Shown here: in pieces, positions 26,668 through 35,794 of the stretch
Layout of the letters: the number at the start of each line of letters is the position of its first letter
Position numbering within the stretch: position 1 is the stretch's first letter
DNA from: Bradyrhizobium retamae
GTDB taxonomy: Bacteria; Pseudomonadota; Alphaproteobacteria; Rhizobiales; Xanthobacteraceae
Direction: 5' to 3'
Assembly (NCBI RefSeq): GCF_001440415.1
Contig: NZ_LLYA01000162.1
Location: forward strand, 1-64,000
DNA length: 64,000 nt
Made by a program: the position numbers and the translations under genes
Notes under the pieces: generated by a model
The model's database searches: none
What the model was told of the DNA's origin: nothing
The model's input: the letters and a program-made list of their open reading frames with translations, nothing else

Positions 26668-27165
26668 CTAAGCGTGTTCCTTTCGAACAGTAGCCCCTTT
26701 TTCGGCAGGCATCGCGAAGCCGTACAAAAAAAGGTCGACTACCATGTCCGCGAATTCTTGCGGCTCGATGTCGCCGCTAGGGTCGTACCAAGTGTGACTG
26801 AAGTTGAGCATGCCGAACAGCATCATGGTGTAGACCTTCTTGGAGCGGTTGACGATCTTGCCCTCGGTGTCGAGCCGGATCAGTAGGTCCGAGACGGCGT
26901 CGACGAGTTGGCGCTCCAACGTCTTGATCGCCTGCTGCTCGGGTTCGGCGAGGAACGCAAGATCGTTGAGGATGAGGCGCTGCTCATTGGACGAGCGCGC
27001 GTTGAGCTCGACAATAGCGCGGATCGCGGCACGGAAGCGCTCGACTGTGCTGGACTGCCGAGCCATCGCCGCTTCGACATCGGTGATCATCTGGGGCAAG
27101 GTCGCGGATTTCTGGCCCAGCCTGAACGCGGGGCAGAACTTTCCGCATGAGACAGCCGCGCCGGC
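26668..27165 (-). pseudogene. TetR-family regulator, 5'-truncated
   Basis: The frame encodes a TetR C-terminal ligand domain of about 140 residues (QMITDVEAAMARQSSTVERF ... NDLAFLAEPEQQAIKTLERQ ... MLFGMLNFSHTWYDPSGDI). Upstream in the same frame only the end of the DNA-binding domain is seen (VSCGKFCPAFRLGQKSATLP, like the usual FYxRFGSK end) before an in-frame TGA. The first helix of the DNA-binding domain is missing. No start codon with a ribosome site fits a whole protein, so the gene is probably dead. Confidence 0.65.
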
Positions 27166-27405
27166 TGATGCCGTGGAAACGCTTCAGATATTCACAAGCC
27201 CTGACTGAGTAGGACCGGTGGAGCAGTTCCACCGAAACCGGGCAGCTTTGGCTTCGCCTGGCAGTCAAGGTTGCGAGCACCGTGCGCGAGGCTTGCTTCG
27301 AATTTTATCTCGCAGCTGCGAGCAACAGGCCCGGCGCGTTCGACATCGTGCCCGATATTCCATCGACCTTTGCCTGTTGTTTTTGCTAGGCCGGCCTTGA
27401 CACAA

Positions 27406-27428
27406 TTAATTTCGAGAGATGAAATTAA
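27406..27428. promoter_or_regulatory. Operator palindrome and promoter of the GGT-APAH operon
   Basis: TTAATTTC-GAGAGAT-GAAATTAA is a perfect inverted repeat. A -35-like TTGACA lies at 27397-27402, partly upstream, and a weak -10 (TGAAAT) 17 bases later falls within the repeat. The IclR gene that follows starts at 27454, so the repeat is probably its own operator. Confidence 0.65.
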
Positions 27429-27453
27429 ATTCTGAAATGTGCGAAAGGGTTTC

Positions 27454-28278
27454 ATGGCCAGACTCACTGCCGTCGAGCGAAAGAGCAGTACCGATACGTT
27501 GGGGGCCTCTTCCGACGACGTGCGGCTCGTACAGGCCGTGGCGCGCGGCCTGTCGGTGCTGCGGGCGTTCAAGCCCGGTGAAAACTCGCTGAGCAATAGC
27601 GAGCTGGCCGAGCGCACAGGGCTGTCGAAGCCCACGATCTCGCGTTTGAGCCAGACACTCGCCGCGCTCGGCTATCTGGCGATCGTTCCCCGCACGGGGC
27701 ACTACCAGCTCGGCGCCGGGATAGTCGCATTGTGTCATTCGCTGCTTGCCGGCATGCCCCACCGAATCGCCGCCCGCCCCGTCCTGCAGGAAATCGCCGA
27801 CTTCTCGCGCTTGCCTGCATCCGTCGGCATGCGCGACCAACTGGTCATGCTCACCATCGAGACGGCGCATCATCCGCAAATGCGGCCGGCACGATTCGAC
27901 CTGGGCTCGCGGCTGCCGATCGAGACTTCGGCCATGGGCCGCGCCTATCTCTTCGCCTTGGCGGAAGACGAGCGCGAGGCGTTGCTGCGCCGCATCCGGC
28001 TGCAGTGGCCGCGCAGCGAGTGGCGCGGCGTGCGCGCGCGGATCGACGCGGCCTTCGAGTCGATCGCAAAGCGCGGTTTCTGTGTGTCCCTCGGCGATCG
28101 CCAGCCAGATGTCTACGCCGTCGGCGCCCCCGTCGTGACGGCGGACGGCGTGGTTCTGGCTTTCAATTGCGGTGGAATGCCATCTGAGGTCACCGCCACG
28201 CAACTCGAGAACGAGATCGGACCGCGCCTTGCGCGCGCCGCCCGGCAAATTTCCATGGAGGCTCCAGGCGGTGCGTGA
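27454..28278 (+). CDS. IclR-family transcriptional regulator
   Basis: A 274-residue IclR protein. The winged helix spans about residues 25-85 (RGLSVLRAFKP ... ELAERTGLSKPTISRLSQTL) and the effector domain carries SRLPIETSAMGRAYLFALAE and ends with FNCGGMP. An ATG 15 bases upstream is possible. It is the first gene of an operon running to about 35.1 kb; its end overlaps the GTG start of the GGT-family gene by eight bases. It should sense the substrate of that pathway. Confidence 0.9.
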   Translation: MARLTAVERKSSTDTLGASSDDVRLVQAVARGLSVLRAFKPGENSLSNSELAERTGLSKPTISRLSQTLAALGYLAIVPRTGHYQLGAGIVALCHSLLAGMPHRIAARPVLQEIADFSRLPASVGMRDQLVMLTIETAHHPQMRPARFDLGSRLPIETSAMGRAYLFALAEDEREALLRRIRLQWPRSEWRGVRARIDAAFESIAKRGFCVSLGDRQPDVYAVGAPVVTADGVVLAFNCGGMPSEVTATQLENEIGPRLARAARQISMEAPGGA

Positions 28279-29854
28279 CTTCACGAAACAAGGCCGATCG
28301 ATGGCGGTTGGCGAGAACGGCATGATCTGCACGTCGCATCCGGCTGCCTCCATAGCCGGCCTCGATATGCTGCGGTCCGGCGGCAATGCGGTCGACGCGT
28401 CCCTCGCCGCCATCGCCGTACTGGCTGTTGTCGAGCCGCACATGACCGGCATAGGCGGCGATTGCTTCGCACTGTTCTCGATGGGCGGCGCGGCACCGAT
28501 CGCGCTCGACGGTTCGGGGCGTGCGCCTGGCGCGGCAAAAGCCGAATGGTACGTCGATCGTGACATCCGTGAAATTCCACCAACCTCCGCCCATGCGGTG
28601 ACGATACCCGGTGCGATCTCGGCGTGGTGCACGCTGAACCGAAACCACGGATCGAAGCCCCTTGCAGAGATTCTTGCGCCGGCGATCCGCCTTGCCGAGG
28701 AAGGCATGCGGGTGACGCCTCGCGTCGCCTGGGATTGGGGCCGGCAAACCGAGAAGCTCTCGGTCGATCCGGCGACCCGCGCCGCGTATCTCCCTGGCGG
28801 TCGCGCGCCGGAGGTTGGCGACCGCTTCCGCAACCGTGCTCTCGCCGAAACCCTCCGTTGCATCAGTCGCGAGGGCGCGGCCGGATTCTACACGGGCAAA
28901 GTAGCCCAGGCCCTGACCGCCAAACTGCGCGAGGCTGGTGGACTGCATCAGGAGGAAGACTTCACCCGCCATCGCAGCGATTATGTGCAGCCGGTCGAGA
29001 CCAGCTATCGCGGATATCAGGTCTACGAGTGTCCGCCGCCCGGACAGGGGCTGGCCGCCCTCATGATCCTGCGCGTTATCGAAACTCTGGCGCTTGGGGA
29101 CAGCCGGCACAGCGAGGCGGATCGTATCCATCTTCTTGCCGAGGCCACCAAGGCCGCTTATCGCGCCCGTGATTCCTACTTCTGCGACCCGACGCAGGGC
29201 GACATGCCTGTTGCGCGGTTTCTTTCTGATGCATTTACCTCCCGGATCAGAGATCGCATCGATCCCGGCAAGGCCTCGCTGCCTGAAGACTGGGACCTGA
29301 CCGAGCACAAGGACACCGTGTATGTTTGCGCGGTCGATCGCGACCTCAACGCGGTGTCGCTGATCAACTCGCTGTTCGCGCCGTTCGGCAGCGGCATTTT
29401 CGAGCCGACGACAGGTGTTGTCCTGCACAACCGGGGAAGCGGGTTCCGGACCGACCCCAGGCATCCCTGCGTCATCGCACCCCACAAGCGGCCGCTGCAC
29501 ACGATCATTCCCGGGCTGCTGTTCCGCGACGGCAAGCCGATCATGCCGTTCGGGGTGATGGGAGGCCACTACCAGGCCACCGGCCATGCGCACTTTCTCT
29601 CTCACGTTCTCGACGACGGGCTCGACATCCAGGCAGCGAGCGACGCGCCTCGCTCGTTCGCTTTCGACGGAAAGCTTTCGCTTGAAAAGACAATCTCGCA
29701 AGCAGCGTTCGACGAACTCGCCCGCCGCGGACACGCGGTCGGCTGGTCCGACTTTCCCATTGGAGGCGCGCAAGCGATCTGGATCGATCATCAGCGCGGA
29801 ATCATGCTTGGCGCGTCTGACCATCGCAAGGACGGCATGGCTCTGGCTCTTTAG
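28271..29854 (+). CDS. Gamma-glutamyltransferase-family hydrolase
   Basis: A 527-residue member of the Ntn-hydrolase GGT family. The N-terminal pattern GENGMICTSHPAASIAGLDM and LRSGGNAVDASLAAIAV is typical, as is GIGGDCFALFS. The autoprocessing nucleophile is expected at Thr349 (HKDTVYVCAVD), with the small-subunit GSGIFEPTTGVVLHNRGSGF block and GGHYQATGH after it. The GTG at 28271 was chosen because the family N-terminus starts RDF-x4-RS. There is no signal peptide, unlike classical periplasmic GGT, so it is likely cytoplasmic. It may hydrolyse a gamma-glutamyl amide or another N-acyl bond, as in oxamate amidohydrolase-type members. Confidence 0.88.
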   Translation: MRDFTKQGRSMAVGENGMICTSHPAASIAGLDMLRSGGNAVDASLAAIAVLAVVEPHMTGIGGDCFALFSMGGAAPIALDGSGRAPGAAKAEWYVDRDIREIPPTSAHAVTIPGAISAWCTLNRNHGSKPLAEILAPAIRLAEEGMRVTPRVAWDWGRQTEKLSVDPATRAAYLPGGRAPEVGDRFRNRALAETLRCISREGAAGFYTGKVAQALTAKLREAGGLHQEEDFTRHRSDYVQPVETSYRGYQVYECPPPGQGLAALMILRVIETLALGDSRHSEADRIHLLAEATKAAYRARDSYFCDPTQGDMPVARFLSDAFTSRIRDRIDPGKASLPEDWDLTEHKDTVYVCAVDRDLNAVSLINSLFAPFGSGIFEPTTGVVLHNRGSGFRTDPRHPCVIAPHKRPLHTIIPGLLFRDGKPIMPFGVMGGHYQATGHAHFLSHVLDDGLDIQAASDAPRSFAFDGKLSLEKTISQAAFDELARRGHAVGWSDFPIGGAQAIWIDHQRGIMLGASDHRKDGMALAL

Positions 29855-29871
29855 TTAAAGGGAAGTGAGTA

Positions 29872-30711
29872 ATGACGCTGTTGAAAGGCGCATCCGCCGC
29901 TGAGGCAAGTCCGAAGCCCCGCCCGCTCGACGCGTCGAGCTCGCGCGAGTTCATCCGCATCAGGGAAGTCGGCAAGCTGTTCGGTGGTCGCGGACCGGTG
30001 GTGACCGCCCTTCAGGACATCAACCTCGATATCGCCTTGGGGGAGTTCGTCGCGGTCGTGGGCCCGTCAGGCTGCGGGAAATCCACATTGCTCCGCATCC
30101 TCGCGGGGCTGATCCCGACCAATTCGGGAACGGTCTGGTTCGGCGACCGGAAGCTGGAGGGGCCGCGGCACGACATCGGCGTCGTGTTCCAGTCGCCTGT
30201 GCTGTTTCCCTGGCGCACCGTTCTCGACAACGTGCTGATCCCGATCGACGTCCAGAAGCTTGATCGCAAGAAGTATCTGTCGCGGGCGCGCGACCTCATC
30301 AACCTCGTTGGATTGAGTGAGTTCGAACAGCGCTATCCCGCCGAGCTCTCCGGCGGCATGCAGCAGCGGGTCGGCATCGTCCGCGCCCTGGTGCACGATC
30401 CGGCGATGCTGCTCATGGACGAGCCCTTCGGGGCGCTCGACGCCATGACGCGCGAGCACATGAACGTCGAATTGCAGCGCCTCTGGATGGCCCAGAGCAA
30501 GACCATCCTGTTCATCACCCATTCGATCTCCGAGGCCGTATTTCTTGCCGACAGGGTCGTTGTGATGACGCCCCGGCCGGGCCGCATCGCAGAGGTGCTC
30601 GACATCGACCTGCCGCGCGAGCGGACGCTCGACATGATGACGACGCCTCCGTTTGGCGAGTACGTCCGCCGCATCCGCGCCCATTTCGGTACAGCTGGAG
30701 TTATGGACTGA
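29872..30711 (+). CDS. ABC importer ATPase (Tau/Ssu/Nrt type)
   Basis: A 279-residue ATP-binding subunit. Walker A GPSGCGKS is at 64-71, the signature LSGGMQQR at 159-166 and Walker B MLLMDE at 179-184. AAAGGGAAGTGAG precedes the ATG. The stop touches the permease start (TGATG). This class takes up sulfonates, nitrate, thiamine precursors, phthalate and related anions or amines. Confidence 0.92.
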   Translation: MTLLKGASAAEASPKPRPLDASSSREFIRIREVGKLFGGRGPVVTALQDINLDIALGEFVAVVGPSGCGKSTLLRILAGLIPTNSGTVWFGDRKLEGPRHDIGVVFQSPVLFPWRTVLDNVLIPIDVQKLDRKKYLSRARDLINLVGLSEFEQRYPAELSGGMQQRVGIVRALVHDPAMLLMDEPFGALDAMTREHMNVELQRLWMAQSKTILFITHSISEAVFLADRVVVMTPRPGRIAEVLDIDLPRERTLDMMTTPPFGEYVRRIRAHFGTAGVMD

Positions 30712-31574
30712 TGCCCGATCTCTCCTCGCTCGACACCCCGAAGAACCGGATTTTGAGCATCCTGCTGCTGTGCCTCGTCCTCGCCATCTGGCAGGCGAGC
30801 CCCGTTCTTTTCAAGATTCCCGCATTCATCCTGCCGTCTGCATCCGCCGTGGCCATAGGGCTATGGCGCGGTCTGACGAGCGGGCTCTACCTCTATCATG
30901 GAGCGGTGACGCTATTCGAAGTCCTCGCCGGATTTGCGCTTGGCGGATCTCTTGGTCTCGCGCTTGGCGTGGCCGTCGCGCTCAACCGGCGCTTCGCCTA
31001 CTTCATCTACCCGTACATCATCATGTTTCAGTCGATGCCGAAGGTCGCGCTCGCGCCGCTCTTTGTGCTCTGGTTCGGCCTCGGCGTGACCTCCAAGATC
31101 GTGACGGCGGCGCTGGTGGCTTTCTTTCCGATGATGATCAACACGATTTCCGGACTGACCTCCGCCGACAAGGACCGCATCGACCTCATCCTCTCGCTCG
31201 GCGGCAGCGAGCGACAGGTATTCACGATGCTGCGCTTTCCGAGCGCGCTGCCTTTCATCATGGCGGGTCTCGAAATCTCGATGGCGCTGTCGCTGATCGG
31301 CACCGTCGTCACCGAGTTTCTCGGTGCGGACGCCGGGCTCGGCATGCTGATGCAAAGCATGAACTTCATGATGGACGTCGCGGGATCGTTTTCCATCCTG
31401 ATCGTGCTGGCGGTCGTCGGGCTTGTACTCAATCATGCCTTGGTCATGATCCGCCACCGGGTGCTGTTCTGGGAACGTCTCGGCCGGGTCGACTCCGGAG
31501 CTGCCGCCGACACGAGCATCGCTGAGCCGACGGCGCCCCAGGCCGACAGCGCTCTCCCCGCGCAGCAGAAGTGA
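30711..31574 (+). CDS. ABC importer permease (Tau/Ssu type)
   Basis: A 287-residue inner-membrane subunit with about six hydrophobic segments. The EAA-type loop is seen in DRIDLILSLGGSERQVFTML and RFPSALPFIMAGLEISMALS. It is translationally coupled to the ATPase and followed seven bases later by the deacetylase gene, which puts transport and catabolism in one transcript. Confidence 0.92.
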   Translation: MPDLSSLDTPKNRILSILLLCLVLAIWQASPVLFKIPAFILPSASAVAIGLWRGLTSGLYLYHGAVTLFEVLAGFALGGSLGLALGVAVALNRRFAYFIYPYIIMFQSMPKVALAPLFVLWFGLGVTSKIVTAALVAFFPMMINTISGLTSADKDRIDLILSLGGSERQVFTMLRFPSALPFIMAGLEISMALSLIGTVVTEFLGADAGLGMLMQSMNFMMDVAGSFSILIVLAVVGLVLNHALVMIRHRVLFWERLGRVDSGAAADTSIAEPTAPQADSALPAQQK

Positions 31575-31581
31575 ACCTGCC

Positions 31582-32640
31582 ATGGACGTCTATTACTCAA
31601 AACGTCAACTCGAGCACCGTCCTCAGCAGATCATGCTGCTCGGCAAGCTCACTCCGCCCGTAGAGAATCCAGATCGGATGGAGGTGCTGGCCCGCCGGCT
31701 GAAAGAGGCCGGCCTGACGGAAACGGCGCCTGCCGACCATGGCCGCGATGCGATTGATGCCGTGCACAGCGCCGACTATGTCGACTTTCTTGCCTCAAGC
31801 TACGAGCGCTGGGCCGCCAACCCGAAGGCCGGACCGGAAGTCCTTCCGAACACGCATCCGTACCGTGGACGAGGATCGGCCCTGGGCTCCTCAACCAAAC
31901 CACCTTGCAGCGTGGTCAACGCCCAGGCGGGCTGGTACATCGGCGATCTCAATTGCGCGATCGGCGCCGGTACCTGGAGCGCGGTCTACGAATCGGCGCA
32001 GGCGGCACTGTCTGCGGCTCACGCCGTTATCGACGGTCGCCCCTCTGCATTCGCGCTTTGCCGCCCGCCGGGACATCATGCGTTCGCGGACCGCGCCTCC
32101 GGTTTCTGCTTCCTCAACAACGCCGCCATTGCCGCCGATCTCATCGCCAAACGGGCAGGCAAAGTGGCTATCCTCGATTTCGACACCCATCACGGCGACG
32201 GCACGCAGGCGATCTTCTACGATCGCAAGGACGTGCTGTTCGCATCCGTGCACACCGACCCGACGACCTACTATCCCTACTTCTCGGGCTACGCCGACGA
32301 GCGCGGCGAAGGAGAAGGGTTCGGCGCGAACATCAACGTGCCGCTTGCTCCCGGCAGCGGCGACGAAGCCTTTCTCGAAGCCTGCCGAACCCTCGTCAAA
32401 GCCGTGCGTTCGCACGAGACCGAGGTGCTCGTGGTGTCGGCCGGCTGGGACGCCCACCGCGACGACCCCCTATCGCTGCTCGACGTCTCAACGGACGCCT
32501 TTGCACGAACCGGCGAATTGCTGGCCGACCTGCAGCTTCCAACGCTCATCGTGCAGGAAGGCGGTTACTCGCTTGAAGCCTCCGAGAATGCCGCCGCAGC
32601 GTTCATCGGCGCATTCTGCTCAAGACACAAGTGGATTTGA
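31582..32640 (+). CDS. Histone deacetylase-family amidohydrolase (acetylpolyamine amidohydrolase-like)
   Basis: A 352-residue zinc-dependent deacetylase of the HDAC superfamily, class II/APAH branch. The active-site elements are all present: RPPGHHAF (His165, His166), DFDTHHGDG (Asp201, His203 as metal ligands), SAGWDAHRDD (Asp290) and QEGGYS (Tyr329). Their spacing equals that of the Mycoplana acetylpolyamine amidohydrolase as I recall it, with a constant offset of six. The enzyme would remove an acetyl or related acyl group from an imported amine. It lies inside an ABC importer operon, between permease and binding protein, which supports a catabolic role. Confidence 0.88.
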   Translation: MDVYYSKRQLEHRPQQIMLLGKLTPPVENPDRMEVLARRLKEAGLTETAPADHGRDAIDAVHSADYVDFLASSYERWAANPKAGPEVLPNTHPYRGRGSALGSSTKPPCSVVNAQAGWYIGDLNCAIGAGTWSAVYESAQAALSAAHAVIDGRPSAFALCRPPGHHAFADRASGFCFLNNAAIAADLIAKRAGKVAILDFDTHHGDGTQAIFYDRKDVLFASVHTDPTTYYPYFSGYADERGEGEGFGANINVPLAPGSGDEAFLEACRTLVKAVRSHETEVLVVSAGWDAHRDDPLSLLDVSTDAFARTGELLADLQLPTLIVQEGGYSLEASENAAAAFIGAFCSRHKWI

Positions 32641-32684
32641 CTGGATGTCGCCTCAACCGACGTGCAACAGAACTGGAGAGTAAG

Positions 32685-33749
32685 ATGCGTTATACCCGTC
32701 TAAGTGCCGGTCTCGCCCTTTGCTCGGTGATCGCCGTTGCAGGCACTATCTCGCCCGCGCACGCTCTGGATAAAGTGCGCCTGGGCTGGTGCACGAGCGT
32801 GATCACGCATGGGGTCGCTCCGATCGCGGTCGCCACCAAGTTTGGCTGGTTCAAACAGGAGGGCATCGAAGTCGAACTGGTGAATTTTCCGGGATCTTCG
32901 GACTGCGTCCGCAACGTCGCAACCGGCGAGGTGCTGGCCGCGGTCGCCACCGTAGAGCCCGTTGCCATCCTGCAGCAGACTGGCGTGAAAACGCAGGTGT
33001 TCTACACCGCTTACCGGCGCAACATTTTCGGTGTCGCAGTGCCGGTGGACAGCCTCATCCAGAAATATGCGGATCTGAAAGACAAGAAGATCGGGGTAAC
33101 CTCCATGGCTTCGGCAGGCGTGGTGCTGGCCCGATCGGGAGCCTCCGATGCCGGTCTCGATGCTGATCGCGACATCCGCATCGTCGTGTCAGGCCAGCCG
33201 GCGCAAAGCGTCGTCCTGCTGCAACGCAAGGAGATCGATGCGGTCAGCCAGTGGGACACGCAATACACACTGATGGGCCTCGCCGGCGTCCCCATGCGCA
33301 TGCTGAAGGATCCTTTGATCGAATCCTTTCCCGCGAACAGCTTGGTCGCGAGTTCCGACTCGATCAAGAGCAAGCGGGATCTGCTGGTGCGCCTGGCGCG
33401 CGCCTACACCATGGGCGTCGTCTATACCCTGAAGAACACGCGTCAGGCCGCCGCTATCTTCCAGGAGGTCTATCCGCAGGTTGTCCCGACCGGCCTTGCT
33501 CCGGAAGCTGCGCTCGACCGGACAACGACGCTGCTTCAGACAGTCTCCGAGAAGTGGACGCTCGATGCGCCCGGCGAAAAGTGGGGTGAGAGCAACCTCA
33601 AGATCTACCAGAGCTACGTCGACTGGCTGGTGCGGGCGAAGATCCTCAAGCAGCCTATGGATGCAAAGGAAATCGCAACGAACGACATGATCGGCGATAT
33701 CAACAAGGACCTCGACCTCAAGTCGGTCGAACAGGCCTTGGCCCGCTAA
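32685..33749 (+). CDS. ABC substrate-binding protein (TauA/NMT1-like)
   Basis: A 354-residue periplasmic binding protein. The signal peptide is MRYTRLSAGLALCSVIAVAG with a cut after about AHA, and the mature part starts LDKVRLGWCTSVITHGVAPI. A GGAGAG site lies before the ATG at 32685; the frame is open 18 codons further upstream but without a signal peptide. It completes the Tau-type importer of this operon. The ligand is unknown; an N-acylated or gamma-glutamylated amine is a working guess from the neighbouring enzymes. Confidence 0.9.
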   Translation: MRYTRLSAGLALCSVIAVAGTISPAHALDKVRLGWCTSVITHGVAPIAVATKFGWFKQEGIEVELVNFPGSSDCVRNVATGEVLAAVATVEPVAILQQTGVKTQVFYTAYRRNIFGVAVPVDSLIQKYADLKDKKIGVTSMASAGVVLARSGASDAGLDADRDIRIVVSGQPAQSVVLLQRKEIDAVSQWDTQYTLMGLAGVPMRMLKDPLIESFPANSLVASSDSIKSKRDLLVRLARAYTMGVVYTLKNTRQAAAIFQEVYPQVVPTGLAPEAALDRTTTLLQTVSEKWTLDAPGEKWGESNLKIYQSYVDWLVRAKILKQPMDAKEIATNDMIGDINKDLDLKSVEQALAR

Positions 33750-33794
33750 CGCGCCGCATCGCCCCTCGACAGCAACAATACTGGAGTAACGTAA

Positions 33795-35126
33795 ATGTCC
33801 CGAGCGAACCTCGACATTCCTCCGAACAGCCTTGAAGCCTACTGGATGCCAATGACTCCGAACCGGCGCTTCAAGTCAGCGCCCGAGTTCTTTGTCGAGG
33901 CCAAGGGGATGCACTACAGGACTCCTGACGGCCGGTCTGTGCTGGATGCCATTGCCGGCCTTTGGTGTGTCAATGCCGGGCATTGCCATCCCAAGATCAT
34001 CGAGGCCATTCGTCACCAGGCGGGCAAGCTCGATTATGCATCGAGCTTCTCGCTCGGCCACCCCTTGGCTTTTCACTACACCAATCGCGTGATGGAGATC
34101 GCGCCGAAGGGATTTGACCATATCTTCCTTGCCGGATCAGGCTCCGAAGCGGTCGATACTGCCCTGAAGATCGCGCTGGCCTATCACCGCTCGCGCGGTG
34201 AAGGTCATCGCCAGCGCCTGATCGGACGCCAGCGCAGTTACCATGGAATGGGGTTCGGGGGGCTCTCGGTCTCGGGCATCGGGTGGCAACGGGCGCAGTT
34301 CGGCGTCATGCTCCCGGGCGTCTCGCACCTTCCTCATACGCATGATCTCACCCGCAATGCGTTCAGCAAGGGAGAGCCCGAACACGGCGTCGACTTTGCG
34401 GACGCTCTGGAAGGCATTTTGACTGCGATGGACCCCTCGACGGTCGCAGCCGTGATCGTCGAGCCCGTCGCCGGAGCCGGCGGGGTGCTGCCGCCACCCA
34501 AAGGCTATCTCAAGCGACTGCGCGAGATCACCAGCAAGCACGGCATCCTCTTGATCTTCGACGAGGTTGTCACCGGCTTCGGAAGACTGGGAGCGCCTTT
34601 TGCTGCCCAGGCTTTGGGCGTCACGCCGGACCTCATCACCTGCGCCAAGGGGATGAGCAACGGCGCCGTTCCCATGGGTGGCGTGCTGGTCCATCACCAG
34701 GTGCATGACGCCATGTCGCAAGGACCTGAGACGACTGTCGAGCTCGCTCACGGCTACACCTACTCCGGCCACCCGCTTGCGTGCGCCGCCGCGCTAGCCA
34801 CCCTCGACGTCTATCAGGAGGAAGGCATCTTCGAGAAAGCCGCACGCATCGCCGGCAAATGGGAAGCCGCCATTCACGACATCAGGGGCGCCGGCGGCGT
34901 GATCCGCGATATCCGCAACCTCGGCCTGCTGGGGGCTGTCGAGATCGAACCCGCGCCGAATGCTCCCGGACAACGGGCGCGCGCCGTGGCGAACCATTGT
35001 CTCGAGAACGGCGTATTTGTCCGCGCGCTTGGGGATACGTTGATCCTGTCGCCTCCTCTTATCATCAATGAAGATCAGATTGGTCAGATCGCGGACAGCA
35101 TCAAGAAAGGCATTCGGGCGTTGTGA
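33795..35126 (+). CDS. Class III aminotransferase (omega-amino acid/diamine-pyruvate type)
   Basis: A 443-residue PLP enzyme. The Schiff-base lysine is Lys285 in LITCAKGMSNGAVPMGG, the ring-nitrogen aspartate is Asp256 (LLIFDEVVTGFGR), and the cofactor loop GSGSEAVDTALK is at 114-125. The LWCVNAGHCHPKI block matches omega-amino acid:pyruvate transaminases. It is the last gene of the operon. After removal of an acyl group the freed amine could be oxidised by this enzyme to an aldehyde or semialdehyde. Confidence 0.9.
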   Translation: MSRANLDIPPNSLEAYWMPMTPNRRFKSAPEFFVEAKGMHYRTPDGRSVLDAIAGLWCVNAGHCHPKIIEAIRHQAGKLDYASSFSLGHPLAFHYTNRVMEIAPKGFDHIFLAGSGSEAVDTALKIALAYHRSRGEGHRQRLIGRQRSYHGMGFGGLSVSGIGWQRAQFGVMLPGVSHLPHTHDLTRNAFSKGEPEHGVDFADALEGILTAMDPSTVAAVIVEPVAGAGGVLPPPKGYLKRLREITSKHGILLIFDEVVTGFGRLGAPFAAQALGVTPDLITCAKGMSNGAVPMGGVLVHHQVHDAMSQGPETTVELAHGYTYSGHPLACAAALATLDVYQEEGIFEKAARIAGKWEAAIHDIRGAGGVIRDIRNLGLLGAVEIEPAPNAPGQRARAVANHCLENGVFVRALGDTLILSPPLIINEDQIGQIADSIKKGIRAL

Positions 35127-35794
35127 GAATGGATCGGCCGGGCAGCGGCGGACGACGGCCGTCGGTAGCGCCGCAAGGATTGCGGATTCCGGCCCCGCGG
35201 CCGTACGTCGTCGAACCCTCGCCGGCGAGGCCAAGCTCTCGACGCTAGCGGCAGCGGATCGAGCAACGATCGTAAAACGCCACCCAGCGATGCTACGCGA
35301 CAAATTGTCTGTTTCAGGCGCCAAATGATGAGCACCAACGAAAATGCCGGATCAAACAGCCCTGTTTGGAGACCTGCATCGGTAATTGACATCTTAGGCG
35401 GTTATCGGCCCGGGGCCCACGCGGAAAAACATCAATAATAACAATAGCTTACGAGATCGGCCTGATTCCGGATTTTCAGGAAAATTTTCCCGGTGCATTG
35501 AAAACACACGTAAAAATTCACCGCAGCCGTCCGCTTTGTTGGCATTTTTGTTGGTATCTGGAGAACAAACGCTTTCGACGAACTTCCGCTATTCCGAACG
35601 AAAGAATTGAGCGGATTGCCGCAAGAACGATGGCGCGTGCGCCAACCAAAAGCAGATCAGGACCGACGTCGAGAACGACAAGGCATGGGATGGCGGTGTC
35701 GTCGAGCTGCAGCTCGCGCATCAATGCAAGCTATTTCCTGCGCCGGCCATCCCGGCGCAGGGTGTTGTGATTGCAACGCACAGGTCAGGTCCTG
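35127..35794. other. Spacer carrying the right repeat copy
   Basis: No gene is supported. It holds the right-hand copy of the long direct repeat (about 35385-35590). The remaining bases show only chance frames. Confidence 0.55.
35385..35590 (+). repeat. Right copy of the ~200-bp imperfect direct repeat
   Basis: The core 35512-35558 is 45/47 identical to 8388-8434 in the same orientation; the two differences are G for C and C for T. Similarity continues upstream (CGGTTATCGGCCCGGGGC against CGATTGTCGGCCAGGGC) and for about 30 bases downstream. Together the two copies bracket roughly 27 kb of catabolic genes. Confidence 0.8.

Noticed and set aside
27406..28863. A 485-codon open frame on the minus strand
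   Set aside because: It covers the IclR operator, the IclR gene and the start of the GGT-family gene on the wrong strand; no family match.
28190..29824. A 544-codon open frame on the minus strand
   Set aside because: It is antisense to the well-supported GGT-family gene and shows no domain.
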